Below, piece after piece: positions 8,041 through 17,459 of a stretch of DNA of 64,000 bases. Position 1 is the first letter of the stretch, and every line of letters begins with the position of its first letter. Under the pieces are notes generated by a model, which worked only from the letters and a program-made list of their open reading frames with translations, searched no databases and was not told the DNA's origin. The position numbers and the translations under genes were made by a program. The stretch lies in contig CAJNDS010000625.1 in NCBI GenBank assembly GCA_905221605.1, positions 5,001-69,000 of the forward strand. Reading direction: 5' to 3'. Source of the stretch: Symbiodinium natans (lineage: Eukaryota > Sar > Dinophyceae > Suessiales > Symbiodiniaceae).

Positions 8041-11000
8041 ATGGACATGATGCGGCGTCGCTCTGAGCCTGGACTGTCGCCAACGGCCAATGAAGCCGAA
8101 GGAAATCGTGGTGATGGGGGTGAAGATCGACAACAAATGGTACAAGCGCTGACAGATGGTAGGGAGGTTGCAATGATACAGCCAACGCCTCAGGTGGAAA
8201 ACGAAGTGGTTCCGGTTCAAGCAGCAAATCCTTTCTGGAGCGAGCGGGCTCAAGAAGAAATGAGACTTAGGCAATCAAGGCCGGCAAGTCTTCCCGCGAG
8301 CGGAGGGGATAGAAGTGGTGAAGGTACGAGGAGGCCACCTTCGCTGCAAGATCTTTTGGGTCAGGAACCTGCACCTGTTGAGAGACCATCGTCAGGCTTA
8401 ATGGGCCAAATGGAACGAGGTACTATTGGTGGAGTGCAAGCCGACGAAGAACTCATTCCTGATGTTAGTGGTGAAGAGCAAACTGAAGATATGGCGGTGG
8501 TGAAGCGTGCGCTGAAAGAGTTGCTTGTGCAGACAAAGGAGCTGGGGAACAGGTTGCATCGGGTGGAGGAGAAAAGCTATACCTCTGCTGCATCTGGGTC
8601 AGCTTCAAGGGCACGGAGCTCTGGAGTGGTGGACGCAAACACGGCATATCCTCTAGGAATGACTCCAGAGAAGCAGTACCTGCCAGGACAAGTTTTCTAC
8701 ACGGATGGTATGGGTGGTTTTTGGACTGTGTTGCCGGATGGGACATGGCTGCCTATTGAGGGCTACGACCTGCCAAAGGGTTGTGATCTTCAATCCTTGC
8801 CTGGGTCCAGGAAGGGGGATGTTCAAGTGGAGGATGAAAAAGAAGTGCCAATGATGCATGTAGCTGAAGGGAAGAAACCCTCCAGATTGCCTCCATTGAA
8901 TTACCCCACGGGAGGTCCTGCAAGTGGTGGATATGCAAGTGGACCACCTGGTTTAACACATGTTCCGATTACTTCTGTGCCATCAGGTGTTGATGGTTCT
9001 GTCGCACCTGCGGGGAACCAGCCCGGTTTTGTTTCAGCTCGGGAAACTGCAACGCAAGCGAACTCAGCAGGATCGGGTGGATATACAATGGTGGATGATG
9101 TTCCGTATCGGTGGAAAATGGTCGCTGGGAGGTTGGAATTAGAAAAGGTTCCGCTCACAGCTGTTACGCCCGGTATAGGACATGGACTACCTCAAGGGCC
9201 TGGTGGAAGGGTCAGCTTACCTCCTGGAGCAGTGGTGCCACGCGGTATGCCAATCACTGGTGATAGTTCTGGAACCGAACGTCCGGAGGCTCTCGGGAAG
9301 CATGTGATGAGCCTTCCAACTTTGGCAGACTACACACCAAGCAATCCGACGGCACTGGGTGATTGGATCGCAATGATCGAACCAATGTTGTCTTCGCTGA
9401 CAGATACAGGAAGAGTGTGGTGGCAATGCGTCTACTCAAAGGCATATCAAGCGTATGCCAAATGGTTGAGTGTTTCTCCACTGGAAAGGTTGGGCATCAA
9501 GACTGAGCTGGAAGGGCTCAAAGTGGTTCAAACTGCGCATGTTTTGTTGGAGCAGAGAGCAGTGTCTTTGCTGCTACAGGCGATCCCGGAGAGATTGAAG
9601 ACCGAGATCGTTTCCACTCGAATGTTGGGGTCGGTGATGATATTTTACAAATTGCTGACGGTCTACCAACCAGGTGGAGCAAATGAGCGCAGCACAATGT
9701 TGAACTTCTTGGTGCAACCATCTTCAGCAACCTCGATCTCAGAGGCTATTAAGGGAGTGCGACAATGGGCGCAATGGCGTTCCCGATTAAGGGAGCTGCG
9801 AGCATCCGAGCCGGACGCTACCTTGCTAATCAAGGGATTGGATGCTTTATCATCCGCGTTGCTGGCAAAACACCCTACGGTGCATTTCAGAGTGGCATCC
9901 TTTCGGGAGAAATTGGGGGTGGACTACTCGCCGACCTCTGAAACTGCGACACAACTAGCTGAAATGTTACAGGCAGAGTTTGAACTGCTATTGCATAGTG
10001 CTGGTGAACAAGAGGTGAAGCAGGACTCGGACGCCAAGAAAAGGGCCAGGTTAAACAAGGCCCAAAAGGGAACTGGTGACGAGACAGAGGAGGGTGACAA
10101 AGGCAAAGGGAAAGGAAAAAGGTACAGCGGAGATGGTGAACGTCCTTTCTGTTGGATATATGGGAAGACCGATGCAGGTTGCAAGTTCGGATCCCGCTGC
10201 AAATTTCGCCATGACAAAGACTCCCTTGAGCGAGGAAGATGTTTTGAGTGTGGGGCCGTTGGCCATCTGCAGCCGCAATGTCCATATAAGGATGGTGCAA
10301 GTTCCAATGTGGACTCAAACCCTGAGAGAAGTAGATCTAAAGGGAATTCTCCCAAAGGGGGAAAGGGCGGCAAAGGTGCGAAATGGGGAAATGCCAAAAA
10401 GGCAGAGGTAGCTGAAGGGGGAGATGAGACGGCTAATGCGGGATTGGATAAAGGTTCTGCAAGTCCCTCATCACCATCAACACCCAATCAAGTCCTTGCT
10501 GAAGCGTTGGAAGTGCTGAAATCTATGAAGCTGTCATCAGCGCAGTCAGCATCGAGCGGGGATCCCAGTGTTCGAATGTTATGTGGATCTGGATTGTTTC
10601 AGCAGGAAGGGAGAGTGGCGTTGGTGGATACAGCTGCTACGCATCTTGTGCGGACGCTTTTTCCATGGGAATGTTTACCCGACACTACTGTTATGGTGCA
10701 AAGCGCGCTTGGTGGTGTGGCAATGAGGATTACAGAGAAAGGGACGTTGATTAGGGAAGACAATGGGCCCCTGATTATCCCTCTCTGGTTGATTTTGGAG
10801 TTTGGGGCGAACCTCACTGTGATCAATGGGATGTGTCACGTGGGTGCAAAATCTTCGCTGGACCAGCTCTTGTGGTTTGAACATGGCTGTTTGGTTATGG
10901 ATTACAAAACAGCTGAAAAAATGGTTTTGCATGCTGAAAGGCAGCGTGCGTCTTGGTCCCATTCTCAATGGAGGAATGGAAGGGCGGACTGTGGAGTCGG

Positions 11001-12984
11001 TTCGTCGGATGCCACGTTGTTGCCGAAGCAGGGAGAAGGCCGAGGAGTATGCGTTCTACATGTGGCCAGGGTTTCTGACACCAATGAGTGTTCGGGAATG
11101 GGCATGTTGGACTCGGGAGCATCACATCCTCTCAGATCACTTCGTCCTGGAGAACAGCTTCCGCAGCAAAAGGTGTTGGTGTCTTTAGCTGTTGGATCTC
11201 GGGAGATGTGTATTACCCCAGGTGGGACCCTGGTAACTCCTGAAATGGTAGATCCACTAGTGCCAATTGGCAAAGCGAGCGCCTTGGTTGGTCTCAGAGT
11301 TCAGTGGCGTGGTGGCAAGTGCACAGCCTCACATCCTGTTCTGGGGGAACTTCGCGTTCGTGATCTGAATGGGTGCCCTTGTTTGGAAAAGGAGGTGGCG
11401 CTTCAGATCATTGATGAAATGGATTGGTGCTCACCAAAGCAAGCTTTGAAGGTGGCACGTATGGTTCAAGGGTGTCCGAATACGGACAACGAGGTGGCTG
11501 TAAAAACGTCGTTGCAAAGCGCAGCACGGACAGCGTCAGCGAATGAGGAGGAGTTCGTCCAGGCATGCTGGAGATTTCTTCGGTGGTATTATGGGGATAT
11601 ACCAGAAAATATGCTGATGGAGCTGTTGCCACGTGGAGATATTGCGGCGTTGCCTTTCAACCGTCATAAAAGGAGACGGCTGGCACGAGCAAAAAGGGTG
11701 GTGGTACACCTATTTTCGGGAAAACAAAAATGGCATTTTCCCAGTCGGGATGTGGAGGTACTGGAGCTGGATTTGACAAAAGGTGGTGACCTACATAATT
11801 CGAGCGTCTGGAAGTATCTTCTGCATCTGGCGGCTGAAGGAAAGGTGGTTGCTGTGGTGGGAGGACCTCCATGCAGGACAGTGTCAAGGTTGAGAGGTGA
11901 AGACGGTGGTCCACCTGTATTACGCCGACGCTGTGGACCTGAACGGTTGGGGTTAAAGAGTCTTCCTTGGCCACATCAAGAATTAGCTCAAAAGGATGGT
12001 GTTTTACTTCTGAAGATGCTTTTCCTATATGACGTGGCGGTGCATTCAAGGGGTGGAACTGCTGAAGTCATCAATGGAAGTTCTGTCTTCTTTGGCATGG
12101 AAAGCCCTGGGGACCCTGAACTCATAGGGAAAGATTTCTCTCAGAACGGCAAAACGGTCTTGAGTGCTGAGGATCTGGTGGATGGTTCTCAGGAAGGGCT
12201 CTCAAGTCCTACCTTCTGGAGTTGGCCAGAGGTGAAAAGCTTTTGTGAGCGTTATGGAATGTACGCTGCACACTTTGATCAAGGAGCATTGGGACATGCT
12301 CTGGTGAAACCTACGACTTTCCTGGTGTCTGATATGGAACTATGGGAATCGTTGGAACAGGTTCGCGTGGTTGTTCCGTGGTCAGCAACATTCGCTTCTA
12401 CCCTGGAAGAGCGTATTGGACAATCCTCTATATGGGCGCGATGGGCGTTTGGATTGGTTAAAAGAATACGTCACAGGTTGGCACAATGGTTGCATGAGAG
12501 CGATGCTGAACGGGAAGCTACGGTGTTAAAAAAAGAAGAACGAGAAGGGACGTTACGGAGGTTGACGACCGAGGAGCGAGCTTTCCGTGACCATTGCCTA
12601 AGGGGGCATATTCCCTTCAGACGTGATTGTCAAATCTGTGTGTCTGCTGCTGGAAAAGAGCGTCGCCATTTGAGGCGAAAGCATGGGGATGCTTACACTT
12701 TATCATTGGACTTAGCGGGTCCATACAAGTGTTCAAAGGATGCTCACCAGCAGAAGCCACGACACGCTGTTATTGGTGTGTATCAATTTCCAATGTTGGA
12801 TCCCAATGTGGGTCGCCCTCCAGAAAAGGAGGAAGATGCGGATGAGGTGGAAGATCAGGTGGTAGATGAAGGTGCTGGTGTCGGAGAATGGTTAGGCGAT
12901 GCAGTCGCTAACTTCGAGGAGGAAGACTCTGCGCCGGTGGAACCTGCGTGGAACCTGCGCCAGTTCTGGAGGCAGAGGTGTTGA
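8041..12984 (+). CDS. retrotransposon polyprotein, 5' part: Gag, proteases, methyltransferase-like domain, start of integrase
   Basis: The first in-frame ATG is at 8041, in good context (GCCATGG), 62 bp after the LTR. Residues about 420-655 are a helical Gag-like region. A CCCH finger (C704, C714, C720, H724) and a CCHC knuckle (C734, C737, H742, C747) follow. Two aspartic-protease-like segments come next: DTAAT (D863, degenerate) and DSGAS (D1024, canonical). Residues 1220 to about 1420 resemble a DNA C5-methyltransferase: HLFSG (motif I-like), GGPPCRTVS with Cys1278 (motif IV), and MESP in place of motif VI ENV. Motifs IX and X are not seen. An HHCC-like motif (H1518, H1523, C1530, C1533) and LSLDLAGP (D1557, first integrase Asp) close the frame. 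The stop at 12982-12984 falls inside integrase and is explained by the 11-bp duplication just before it. Confidence 0.9.
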   Translation: MDMMRRRSEPGLSPTANEAEGNRGDGGEDRQQMVQALTDGREVAMIQPTPQVENEVVPVQAANPFWSERAQEEMRLRQSRPASLPASGGDRSGEGTRRPPSLQDLLGQEPAPVERPSSGLMGQMERGTIGGVQADEELIPDVSGEEQTEDMAVVKRALKELLVQTKELGNRLHRVEEKSYTSAASGSASRARSSGVVDANTAYPLGMTPEKQYLPGQVFYTDGMGGFWTVLPDGTWLPIEGYDLPKGCDLQSLPGSRKGDVQVEDEKEVPMMHVAEGKKPSRLPPLNYPTGGPASGGYASGPPGLTHVPITSVPSGVDGSVAPAGNQPGFVSARETATQANSAGSGGYTMVDDVPYRWKMVAGRLELEKVPLTAVTPGIGHGLPQGPGGRVSLPPGAVVPRGMPITGDSSGTERPEALGKHVMSLPTLADYTPSNPTALGDWIAMIEPMLSSLTDTGRVWWQCVYSKAYQAYAKWLSVSPLERLGIKTELEGLKVVQTAHVLLEQRAVSLLLQAIPERLKTEIVSTRMLGSVMIFYKLLTVYQPGGANERSTMLNFLVQPSSATSISEAIKGVRQWAQWRSRLRELRASEPDATLLIKGLDALSSALLAKHPTVHFRVASFREKLGVDYSPTSETATQLAEMLQAEFELLLHSAGEQEVKQDSDAKKRARLNKAQKGTGDETEEGDKGKGKGKRYSGDGERPFCWIYGKTDAGCKFGSRCKFRHDKDSLERGRCFECGAVGHLQPQCPYKDGASSNVDSNPERSRSKGNSPKGGKGGKGAKWGNAKKAEVAEGGDETANAGLDKGSASPSSPSTPNQVLAEALEVLKSMKLSSAQSASSGDPSVRMLCGSGLFQQEGRVALVDTAATHLVRTLFPWECLPDTTVMVQSALGGVAMRITEKGTLIREDNGPLIIPLWLILEFGANLTVINGMCHVGAKSSLDQLLWFEHGCLVMDYKTAEKMVLHAERQRASWSHSQWRNGRADCGVGSSDATLLPKQGEGRGVCVLHVARVSDTNECSGMGMLDSGASHPLRSLRPGEQLPQQKVLVSLAVGSREMCITPGGTLVTPEMVDPLVPIGKASALVGLRVQWRGGKCTASHPVLGELRVRDLNGCPCLEKEVALQIIDEMDWCSPKQALKVARMVQGCPNTDNEVAVKTSLQSAARTASANEEEFVQACWRFLRWYYGDIPENMLMELLPRGDIAALPFNRHKRRRLARAKRVVVHLFSGKQKWHFPSRDVEVLELDLTKGGDLHNSSVWKYLLHLAAEGKVVAVVGGPPCRTVSRLRGEDGGPPVLRRRCGPERLGLKSLPWPHQELAQKDGVLLLKMLFLYDVAVHSRGGTAEVINGSSVFFGMESPGDPELIGKDFSQNGKTVLSAEDLVDGSQEGLSSPTFWSWPEVKSFCERYGMYAAHFDQGALGHALVKPTTFLVSDMELWESLEQVRVVVPWSATFASTLEERIGQSSIWARWAFGLVKRIRHRLAQWLHESDAEREATVLKKEEREGTLRRLTTEERAFRDHCLRGHIPFRRDCQICVSAAGKERRHLRRKHGDAYTLSLDLAGPYKCSKDAHQQKPRHAVIGVYQFPMLDPNVGRPPEKEEDADEVEDQVVDEGAGVGEWLGDAVANFEEEDSAPVEPAWNLRQFWRQRC

Positions 12985-15900
12985 AAATCCAAGCTTCTGA
13001 AAAATCCTGGAAGGAACTGAAGGACCACTTGACCCAACCGGTCCGTATGATCAACTTCGTTATGGTGGAGCCGATTGTGGACAAACAGCAAACAACTGTT
13101 TTATCGGCAGTTCAAAGAATGATGGTGCGCTTGCAGAGACATGGGTATCCGGTGTTGAGAATCCACTCAGATCGAGCGGGGGAGTTTGTCAATGCACGCT
13201 TCCGGTCCTTTTGCGAAACTCGTCTGATATATAGGACCACTGGTGATCCTGGTGTCCCGCAAACAAATGGGCGCGCTGAAGCATGTGTGGGTTTATTCAA
13301 ACGTGGTGTCCGGTCGCTCTTAAAGGAGGCGCGACTCGGACCGGCGTACTGGGCACTGGCTGCTCGCCATTGGTCAATGTTACGGTGGCAGAAAGCTGAA
13401 AGGGAGTTGGGGTTGAATCCTAAAGCATTGCTTCCCTTTGGTGCTCAGATTCAAGTCAAACGTCGTCCGTGGGAGTTGTTGGGTCCGGATGGAACAAAGA
13501 AAGGTCGGCAATGGGTCGATCGTACGCAGCCTGCACTTCTTTTGGGTCCATGCGATGACCTACCTGGTGGTTATTGGGTGGAAGCTCAAGGGACTGCAAA
13601 AGATCCGGATGAACTGGTGTTATTTCCCTGCACTACGATTTTTTCCAATATAAAGGAACCGCCTGAATTGGAGCTGGAAGGGGTGGTAGAAGAACAGGAG
13701 CCTTCTCCTCCAGAGCATCGTCTCAAGGGGAAAAAACCGGCGCTTCGGTTCGCTGATGAGGAAGGTCCTCCTTTACCTCCGCCTCGCGATCCTCCAGTTC
13801 GTCATCGGTTCAATGAAAAAAGCCCGGCCTCTTCACTGCGTGGTCATGTGGGCTCCTTGCGCTTGCTTCGCAAGCGGGGGGAGAGTCCGCCCTTAGAAAT
13901 TTTCGAGGATGACATGCAGGGTCTGGGGGAGCTGGAAGAAAATGCAGATGTCGAGGACAATGTTCCTGGTGATGAGTATTGGCCGACTTGCTGTTCTCCT
14001 CATGAAAATGCTTATTTGGTCTGCAAAAATGAGACTGCTGAGGATGGAACACAGTTGGAAAAAGAAGAGCAAAAAGCCAAGTCAATGTATGAAAGGTCTA
14101 TGTATGATTACGTGGACTGTGAGGAGCTTTTGGAAGGGATTGTATACCCAAAGAGGGTGAATCGAAGAGGTGGTATCAACAATTGGTGTACAAGTACGCG
14201 AGCTCTGGTGTTGGGCCACTATACTCATGGCGGAGTGCGTGGTATCACAAAAGAGACTCATCGAAGACCATGGCTATGTCGTTATTTGGCATCATTCGTG
14301 AGGCACCACAATCCTGAAGCCAAATTTTCTGCTCTTCAGATCTCGTGCAATGCTCCGGTGTCATTGCATAGGGATAGTCACAATGAAAAACATTGCTGCA
14401 ATTATGTGTGTGGCTTTGGTGACTATAAAGATGGTCAGCTGTGGGTTGAGGATGAAAAGGTTTTAGAGGAAGGAGCTGAAGTGGTGGAGCAATCTTATGG
14501 GAAGAAAGTCCTACCTGGAAAATTGGTGGATATCCACTGGAACTTCATGTCGTTCTTTCCGAGAAAGCTGCATGGCCCTATGCCTTGGAAAGGGAACAGG
14601 GTATCCTTGACAGGGTACACACCTGTTTTTATGGAGCGTTTGAGCTACAAGGATAGGTGCTATCTTCTCCAATGCAAGTTTCCTCTTCCAGAACCACAAG
14701 CTGAAGAAGGTGAAAAAAGGAAATGGTTAAAAATGACGTTGAAAGAAACCTCGCTGGACGACCTTGCAGAGGAAGTCGACTACGCTGTGTTCGAAGCGCA
14801 TCAATGGGCTCTAGAGGAGCATTTGAGTATTCGACGCCTAATTGCTGAACAGGAATGTTGCATTTTGGACGAGTTCCATGGATCGGCCAATGAGTCGAAT
14901 GAGGAAAAAGGATCAGAGACTAGAGAATGGCTGGTTAAAGCGAAAAGGGCTGAGGAACAGCTCTCGAAGTTTTTGGTCAAAGCAGCTCAAGTTCAGCAAA
15001 TGGTGCAAGAAAATACTGCGCTCGAGGCAGCAGAGGAGGTTGAGTTCCTGCAAACAAAAACAATTCCTACACAAGAAGCCATGCAAGAGCTGGAAAAGTG
15101 GAGGGAATCATTGTCGGACGAGGTGACGTCTTTGGTGAAAGAGTTGGAGGTGGTGGAACCAACAACTCAAGAAAAGCTGGACAAATTGGCGGAAGAGCCT
15201 AATGCACCGGTGATTGAGTACGTTCCCAGTCTGGTGGTGTTTACCCGGAAGCAAGGGACAGGGAGGCGACGTGCCCGTATCTGTGCATGTGGAAACTTCA
15301 TTTCGTCAACGGCAGCTACAGAATATGAAGGGCCGAGGTCACTCAGTCGTCACTCGCTGTACGCTCCAGGTTTAGATTCAACTACATTCAGGTGTCAAGT
15401 GAGGCACGCAGCATATATGGTGTGGATCATCGCTGGCTTAGACATTTCCAAAGCTTTTCTGACGGCGCCGATGAATAGGGCGCAAAGAGAAGGGCGTCTG
15501 GTGGTGGTGCAGCCCCCAAGGGCGGCGGTGAAATTGGGTCTTTGCACAAAGGAGGAGCGGTGGATTGTGAGGAAGGCCTTGTACGGTTTGGCCGAAAGTC
15601 CTGCAGCATGGGTGGAGTGGCGAGACCAACGTCTTCAAGGGATGTCTTGGGTGTCAAAGGATGGACAAGCAATGAGCTTTCAGAGGTCCAATGCAGACCC
15701 AAGTCTGTTCCTTATTATGGCACAAGAGAAGCCGGAAGGTGCAAGCAAGTTGGTAGGGACAATGGGTCTTTACGTGGATGATTTTTTGATGGCTGGGACT
15801 ATGACAGTGCTCCGGGAGGCCTTGGAACAGATTAGGAAGGAGTGGAAAACTTCTGAACCCGAGTTCTGTGGTCCAGGCTGCGGTGATGGATTCCTGAAGT

Positions 15901-16973
15901 TTTTAGGTGTCCAAATCTGGTATCGAAATGGCAGCTTCTTTCTCAACCAGGAGGACTTTGTGAGAGATTTGCTGAACCGACGAGGGTATCAGATCGATGA
16001 AACTGGAAAAGGGAGTAACCTGCCAATGGTGAAAGAAACTCCAGGTGAAGAAGAGGAGGTGGATATTCCTTCCTTGCGAGCGGCTCAAGGTGCCGTAGGG
16101 GAGTTCCTCTGGGTGGCAATCAAAACTCGACCTGATTTGGCGTTCTGCACGAGCCAGTTGTCTTTGTGGACATCCCGAAGGCCGCGATTTGTGGTTAAAA
16201 AGGCTGAGGAGGTTTTCCGATACCTTGCTGCAACTCCAACGTTAGGCTTGACGTTCGGAGCAATCGCAACATGCGAAAAAGAAAGAAATGAGGTGTTGCG
16301 TTATGGACGAGGCGTTAAGGTGGTGGAGTCCTACGCGGATGCCAGCTTTGCAGCAGGTGAAAGCGAAAAGAGCCACTCAGGAGCGGTGGTGGTGTGGGGT
16401 GACTGTCCAGTGATGTGGGCAACACAAAGACAATCAACGGTGGCTTTAAGTACAGCTGAAGCTGAATTACATGCGTCCATAGAGGGAGCAACGATGATTC
16501 AGTCGTGCACCCCTATAATTGCCGCTTTGGTTGGAGCAGGTGAAGAATCGCTGCAAAAAGTGCTGTATACAGATTCGGTTTCAACGTGCTCGATCATTCA
16601 ATATCCTGCTGGAAGCTGGAGGACAAGACACCTGAGAATTCGAGCAGCCGGTGTCAGGTCTCTGGTGGACCGTGGTTATATGGTGATAGCGCATCTTCGC
16701 GGTGAGTATATGATCGCTGACCTGTTGACTAAGTTGATGAGTGGACAGGTGTACGCAAAGCAAAAGGCACTTTGGGGTCTCCGACTGTTGGTACAAGGGA
16801 CTGACTTGAAAAAAAGCCTCGCTTGCAATGGCGGTCATGATGGTGGCTGCATCTCTGCAAGGGATGGCAACTGGTGGCGAAGAAGTGTCCACGGCTGGAT
16901 TCTTTTGCTCAGAAGAAGGGGTGTGCAAGGTCGCCAACACGTCTACGGTGATGGTTCTGGCTCAAGGTATTGA
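12912..16973 (+). CDS. retrotransposon polyprotein, 3' part: rest of integrase, 2OG-dioxygenase-like domain, RT, RNase H
   Basis: Open from 12912 with no usable ATG near the start (GTG at 12948), so it is a continuation rather than an independent gene. Counting from 12948: integrase HSDRAGEF (D75) and GRAEACVG (E111), 35 residues apart as in DDE enzymes. A 2OG-Fe(II) dioxygenase-like segment has LHRDSHN (H474, D476), LHGPMPW (H542) and R551-x-S553, the ligand and oxoglutarate pattern of that fold. RT has LDISKAF (D832) and YVDD (942-945). RNase H has YADASF (D1131), AEAE (E1171/E1173) and YTDS (D1209). A coiled, Glu-rich linker lies between dioxygenase and RT. The last 50 or so codons after the A run at 16809 look out of frame. 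Confidence 0.9.
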   Translation, partial: LRGGRLCAGGTCVEPAPVLEAEVLKIQASEKSWKELKDHLTQPVRMINFVMVEPIVDKQQTTVLSAVQRMMVRLQRHGYPVLRIHSDRAGEFVNARFRSFCETRLIYRTTGDPGVPQTNGRAEACVGLFKRGVRSLLKEARLGPAYWALAARHWSMLRWQKAERELGLNPKALLPFGAQIQVKRRPWELLGPDGTKKGRQWVDRTQPALLLGPCDDLPGGYWVEAQGTAKDPDELVLFPCTTIFSNIKEPPELELEGVVEEQEPSPPEHRLKGKKPALRFADEEGPPLPPPRDPPVRHRFNEKSPASSLRGHVGSLRLLRKRGESPPLEIFEDDMQGLGELEENADVEDNVPGDEYWPTCCSPHENAYLVCKNETAEDGTQLEKEEQKAKSMYERSMYDYVDCEELLEGIVYPKRVNRRGGINNWCTSTRALVLGHYTHGGVRGITKETHRRPWLCRYLASFVRHHNPEAKFSALQISCNAPVSLHRDSHNEKHCCNYVCGFGDYKDGQLWVEDEKVLEEGAEVVEQSYGKKVLPGKLVDIHWNFMSFFPRKLHGPMPWKGNRVSLTGYTPVFMERLSYKDRCYLLQCKFPLPEPQAEEGEKRKWLKMTLKETSLDDLAEEVDYAVFEAHQWALEEHLSIRRLIAEQECCILDEFHGSANESNEEKGSETREWLVKAKRAEEQLSKFLVKAAQVQQMVQENTALEAAEEVEFLQTKTIPTQEAMQELEKWRESLSDEVTSLVKELEVVEPTTQEKLDKLAEEPNAPVIEYVPSLVVFTRKQGTGRRRARICACGNFISSTAATEYEGPRSLSRHSLYAPGLDSTTFRCQVRHAAYMVWIIAGLDISKAFLTAPMNRAQREGRLVVVQPPRAAVKLGLCTKEERWIVRKALYGLAESPAAWVEWRDQRLQGMSWVSKDGQAMSFQRSNADPSLFLIMAQEKPEGASKLVGTMGLYVDDFLMAGTMTVLREALEQIRKEWKTSEPEFCGPGCGDGFLKFLGVQIWYRNGSFFLNQEDFVRDLLNRRGYQIDETGKGSNLPMVKETPGEEEEVDIPSLRAAQGAVGEFLWVAIKTRPDLAFCTSQLSLWTSRRPRFVVKKAEEVFRYLAATPTLGLTFGAIATCEKERNEVLRYGRGVKVVESYADASFAAGESEKSHSGAVVVWGDCPVMWATQRQSTVALSTAEAELHASIEGATMIQSCTPIIAALVGAGEESLQKVLYTDSVSTCSIIQYPAGSWRTRHLRIRAAGVRSLVDRGYMVIAHLRGEYMIADLLTKLMSGQVYAKQKALWGLRLLVQGTDLKKSLACNGGHDGGCISARDGNWWRRSVHGWILLLRRRGVQGRQHVYGDGSGSRY
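12937..12959 (+). repeat. 11-bp tandem duplication that breaks the integrase frame
   Basis: TGGAACCTGCG occurs twice in a row (12938-12948 and 12949-12959). Eleven extra bases shift the frame exactly as the two open frames require, and the peptide reads smoothly across if one unit is disregarded. It lies between integrase D1557 of the first frame and D75 of the second. Confidence 0.9.
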
Positions 16974-17274
16974 AATGGTTGTCAACAATTCAGACATTGT
17001 TGCATATTTGGTGGCAGCAATTATACTCTGGGAACTGGCATGGTGCCTCTTTCGACGGCTGTATAAATGGCTGTGGATAAAGAAAGCGGTGGTTATTCCT
17101 GCGAGTGCCACTTTGTATACAACAGTGGGTGGGAACTGTACGCACGCAAGCAGTGACTGTGATGTTCTGCGATATTCACAACCCAGGGCTAAAACGCTTT
17201 GTAAGCATTGCCTCAAGGATGGCTGGGTGGTGAATGCTGAGTTCCTTGGTGAGGAACGGGCCGCTGGAACGTGA
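16810..17274 (+). CDS. retrotransposon 3' frame encoding a membrane-anchored tail
   Basis: Overlaps the end of the pol frame in the +1 frame. It is open from 16810, first ATG 16828, 148 residues from there. Residues 57-75 are a strong hydrophobic segment followed by basic residues (FRRLYKWLWIKK). A Cys/His-rich tail (CTHASSDC, CKHC) follows. I recall hydrophobic C-terminal extensions in dinoflagellate copia polyproteins, so this is probably the polyprotein's true end, out of frame because the A run at 16809-16815 has one base too many. An independent small gene is the alternative. Confidence 0.55.
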   Translation, partial: KKASLAMAVMMVAASLQGMATGGEEVSTAGFFCSEEGVCKVANTSTVMVLAQGIEMVVNNSDIVAYLVAAIILWELAWCLFRRLYKWLWIKKAVVIPASATLYTTVGGNCTHASSDCDVLRYSQPRAKTLCKHCLKDGWVVNAEFLGEERAAGT

Positions 17275-17430
17275 ATTTTCCAAGTGCGAGGTGAAGAAAT
17301 CCTCAATGGTAAAGGATTCAGCCAATGAGCTGAAGGTTCGTCCTGGATGACGTTAAACCATAATGTGCATTTCAAGCAGCGGGCTGCTGCCTAAATGGCG
17401 GTTTTTGGCCAAAGATCTGCACCTCCAATG

Positions 17431-17452
17431 TGTCCTAGGAAATCCTAGGACA
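17431..17452. repeat. perfect hairpin beside the polypurine tract
   Basis: TGTCCTAGGA and TCCTAGGACA are exact reverse complements around AA. A ten-base stem next to the plus-strand primer could act in priming, packaging or 3' end formation; the role is unknown. Confidence 0.6.
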
Positions 17453-17459
17453 GGGGGAG
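17452..17459 (+). other. polypurine tract
   Basis: AGGGGGAG ends directly at the TG of the 3' LTR, the usual place for the plus-strand primer. Confidence 0.75.

Larger units (their letters stand above)
17275..17459 (+). other. element 3' untranslated segment
   Basis: 185 bp between the membrane frame stop and the 3' LTR. It contains the hairpin at 17431-17452 and the polypurine tract; no other coding signal seen. Confidence 0.7.

Noticed and set aside
9887-10487. Antisense open frames within the retrotransposon
   Set aside because: Shadows of the Gag frame, with no start context or known motif.
12912-12984. Programmed -1 ribosomal frameshift between the two pol frames
   Set aside because: I see no slippery heptamer in the overlap, and the perfect 11-bp tandem duplication explains the shift fully. 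It cannot be excluded without other copies.
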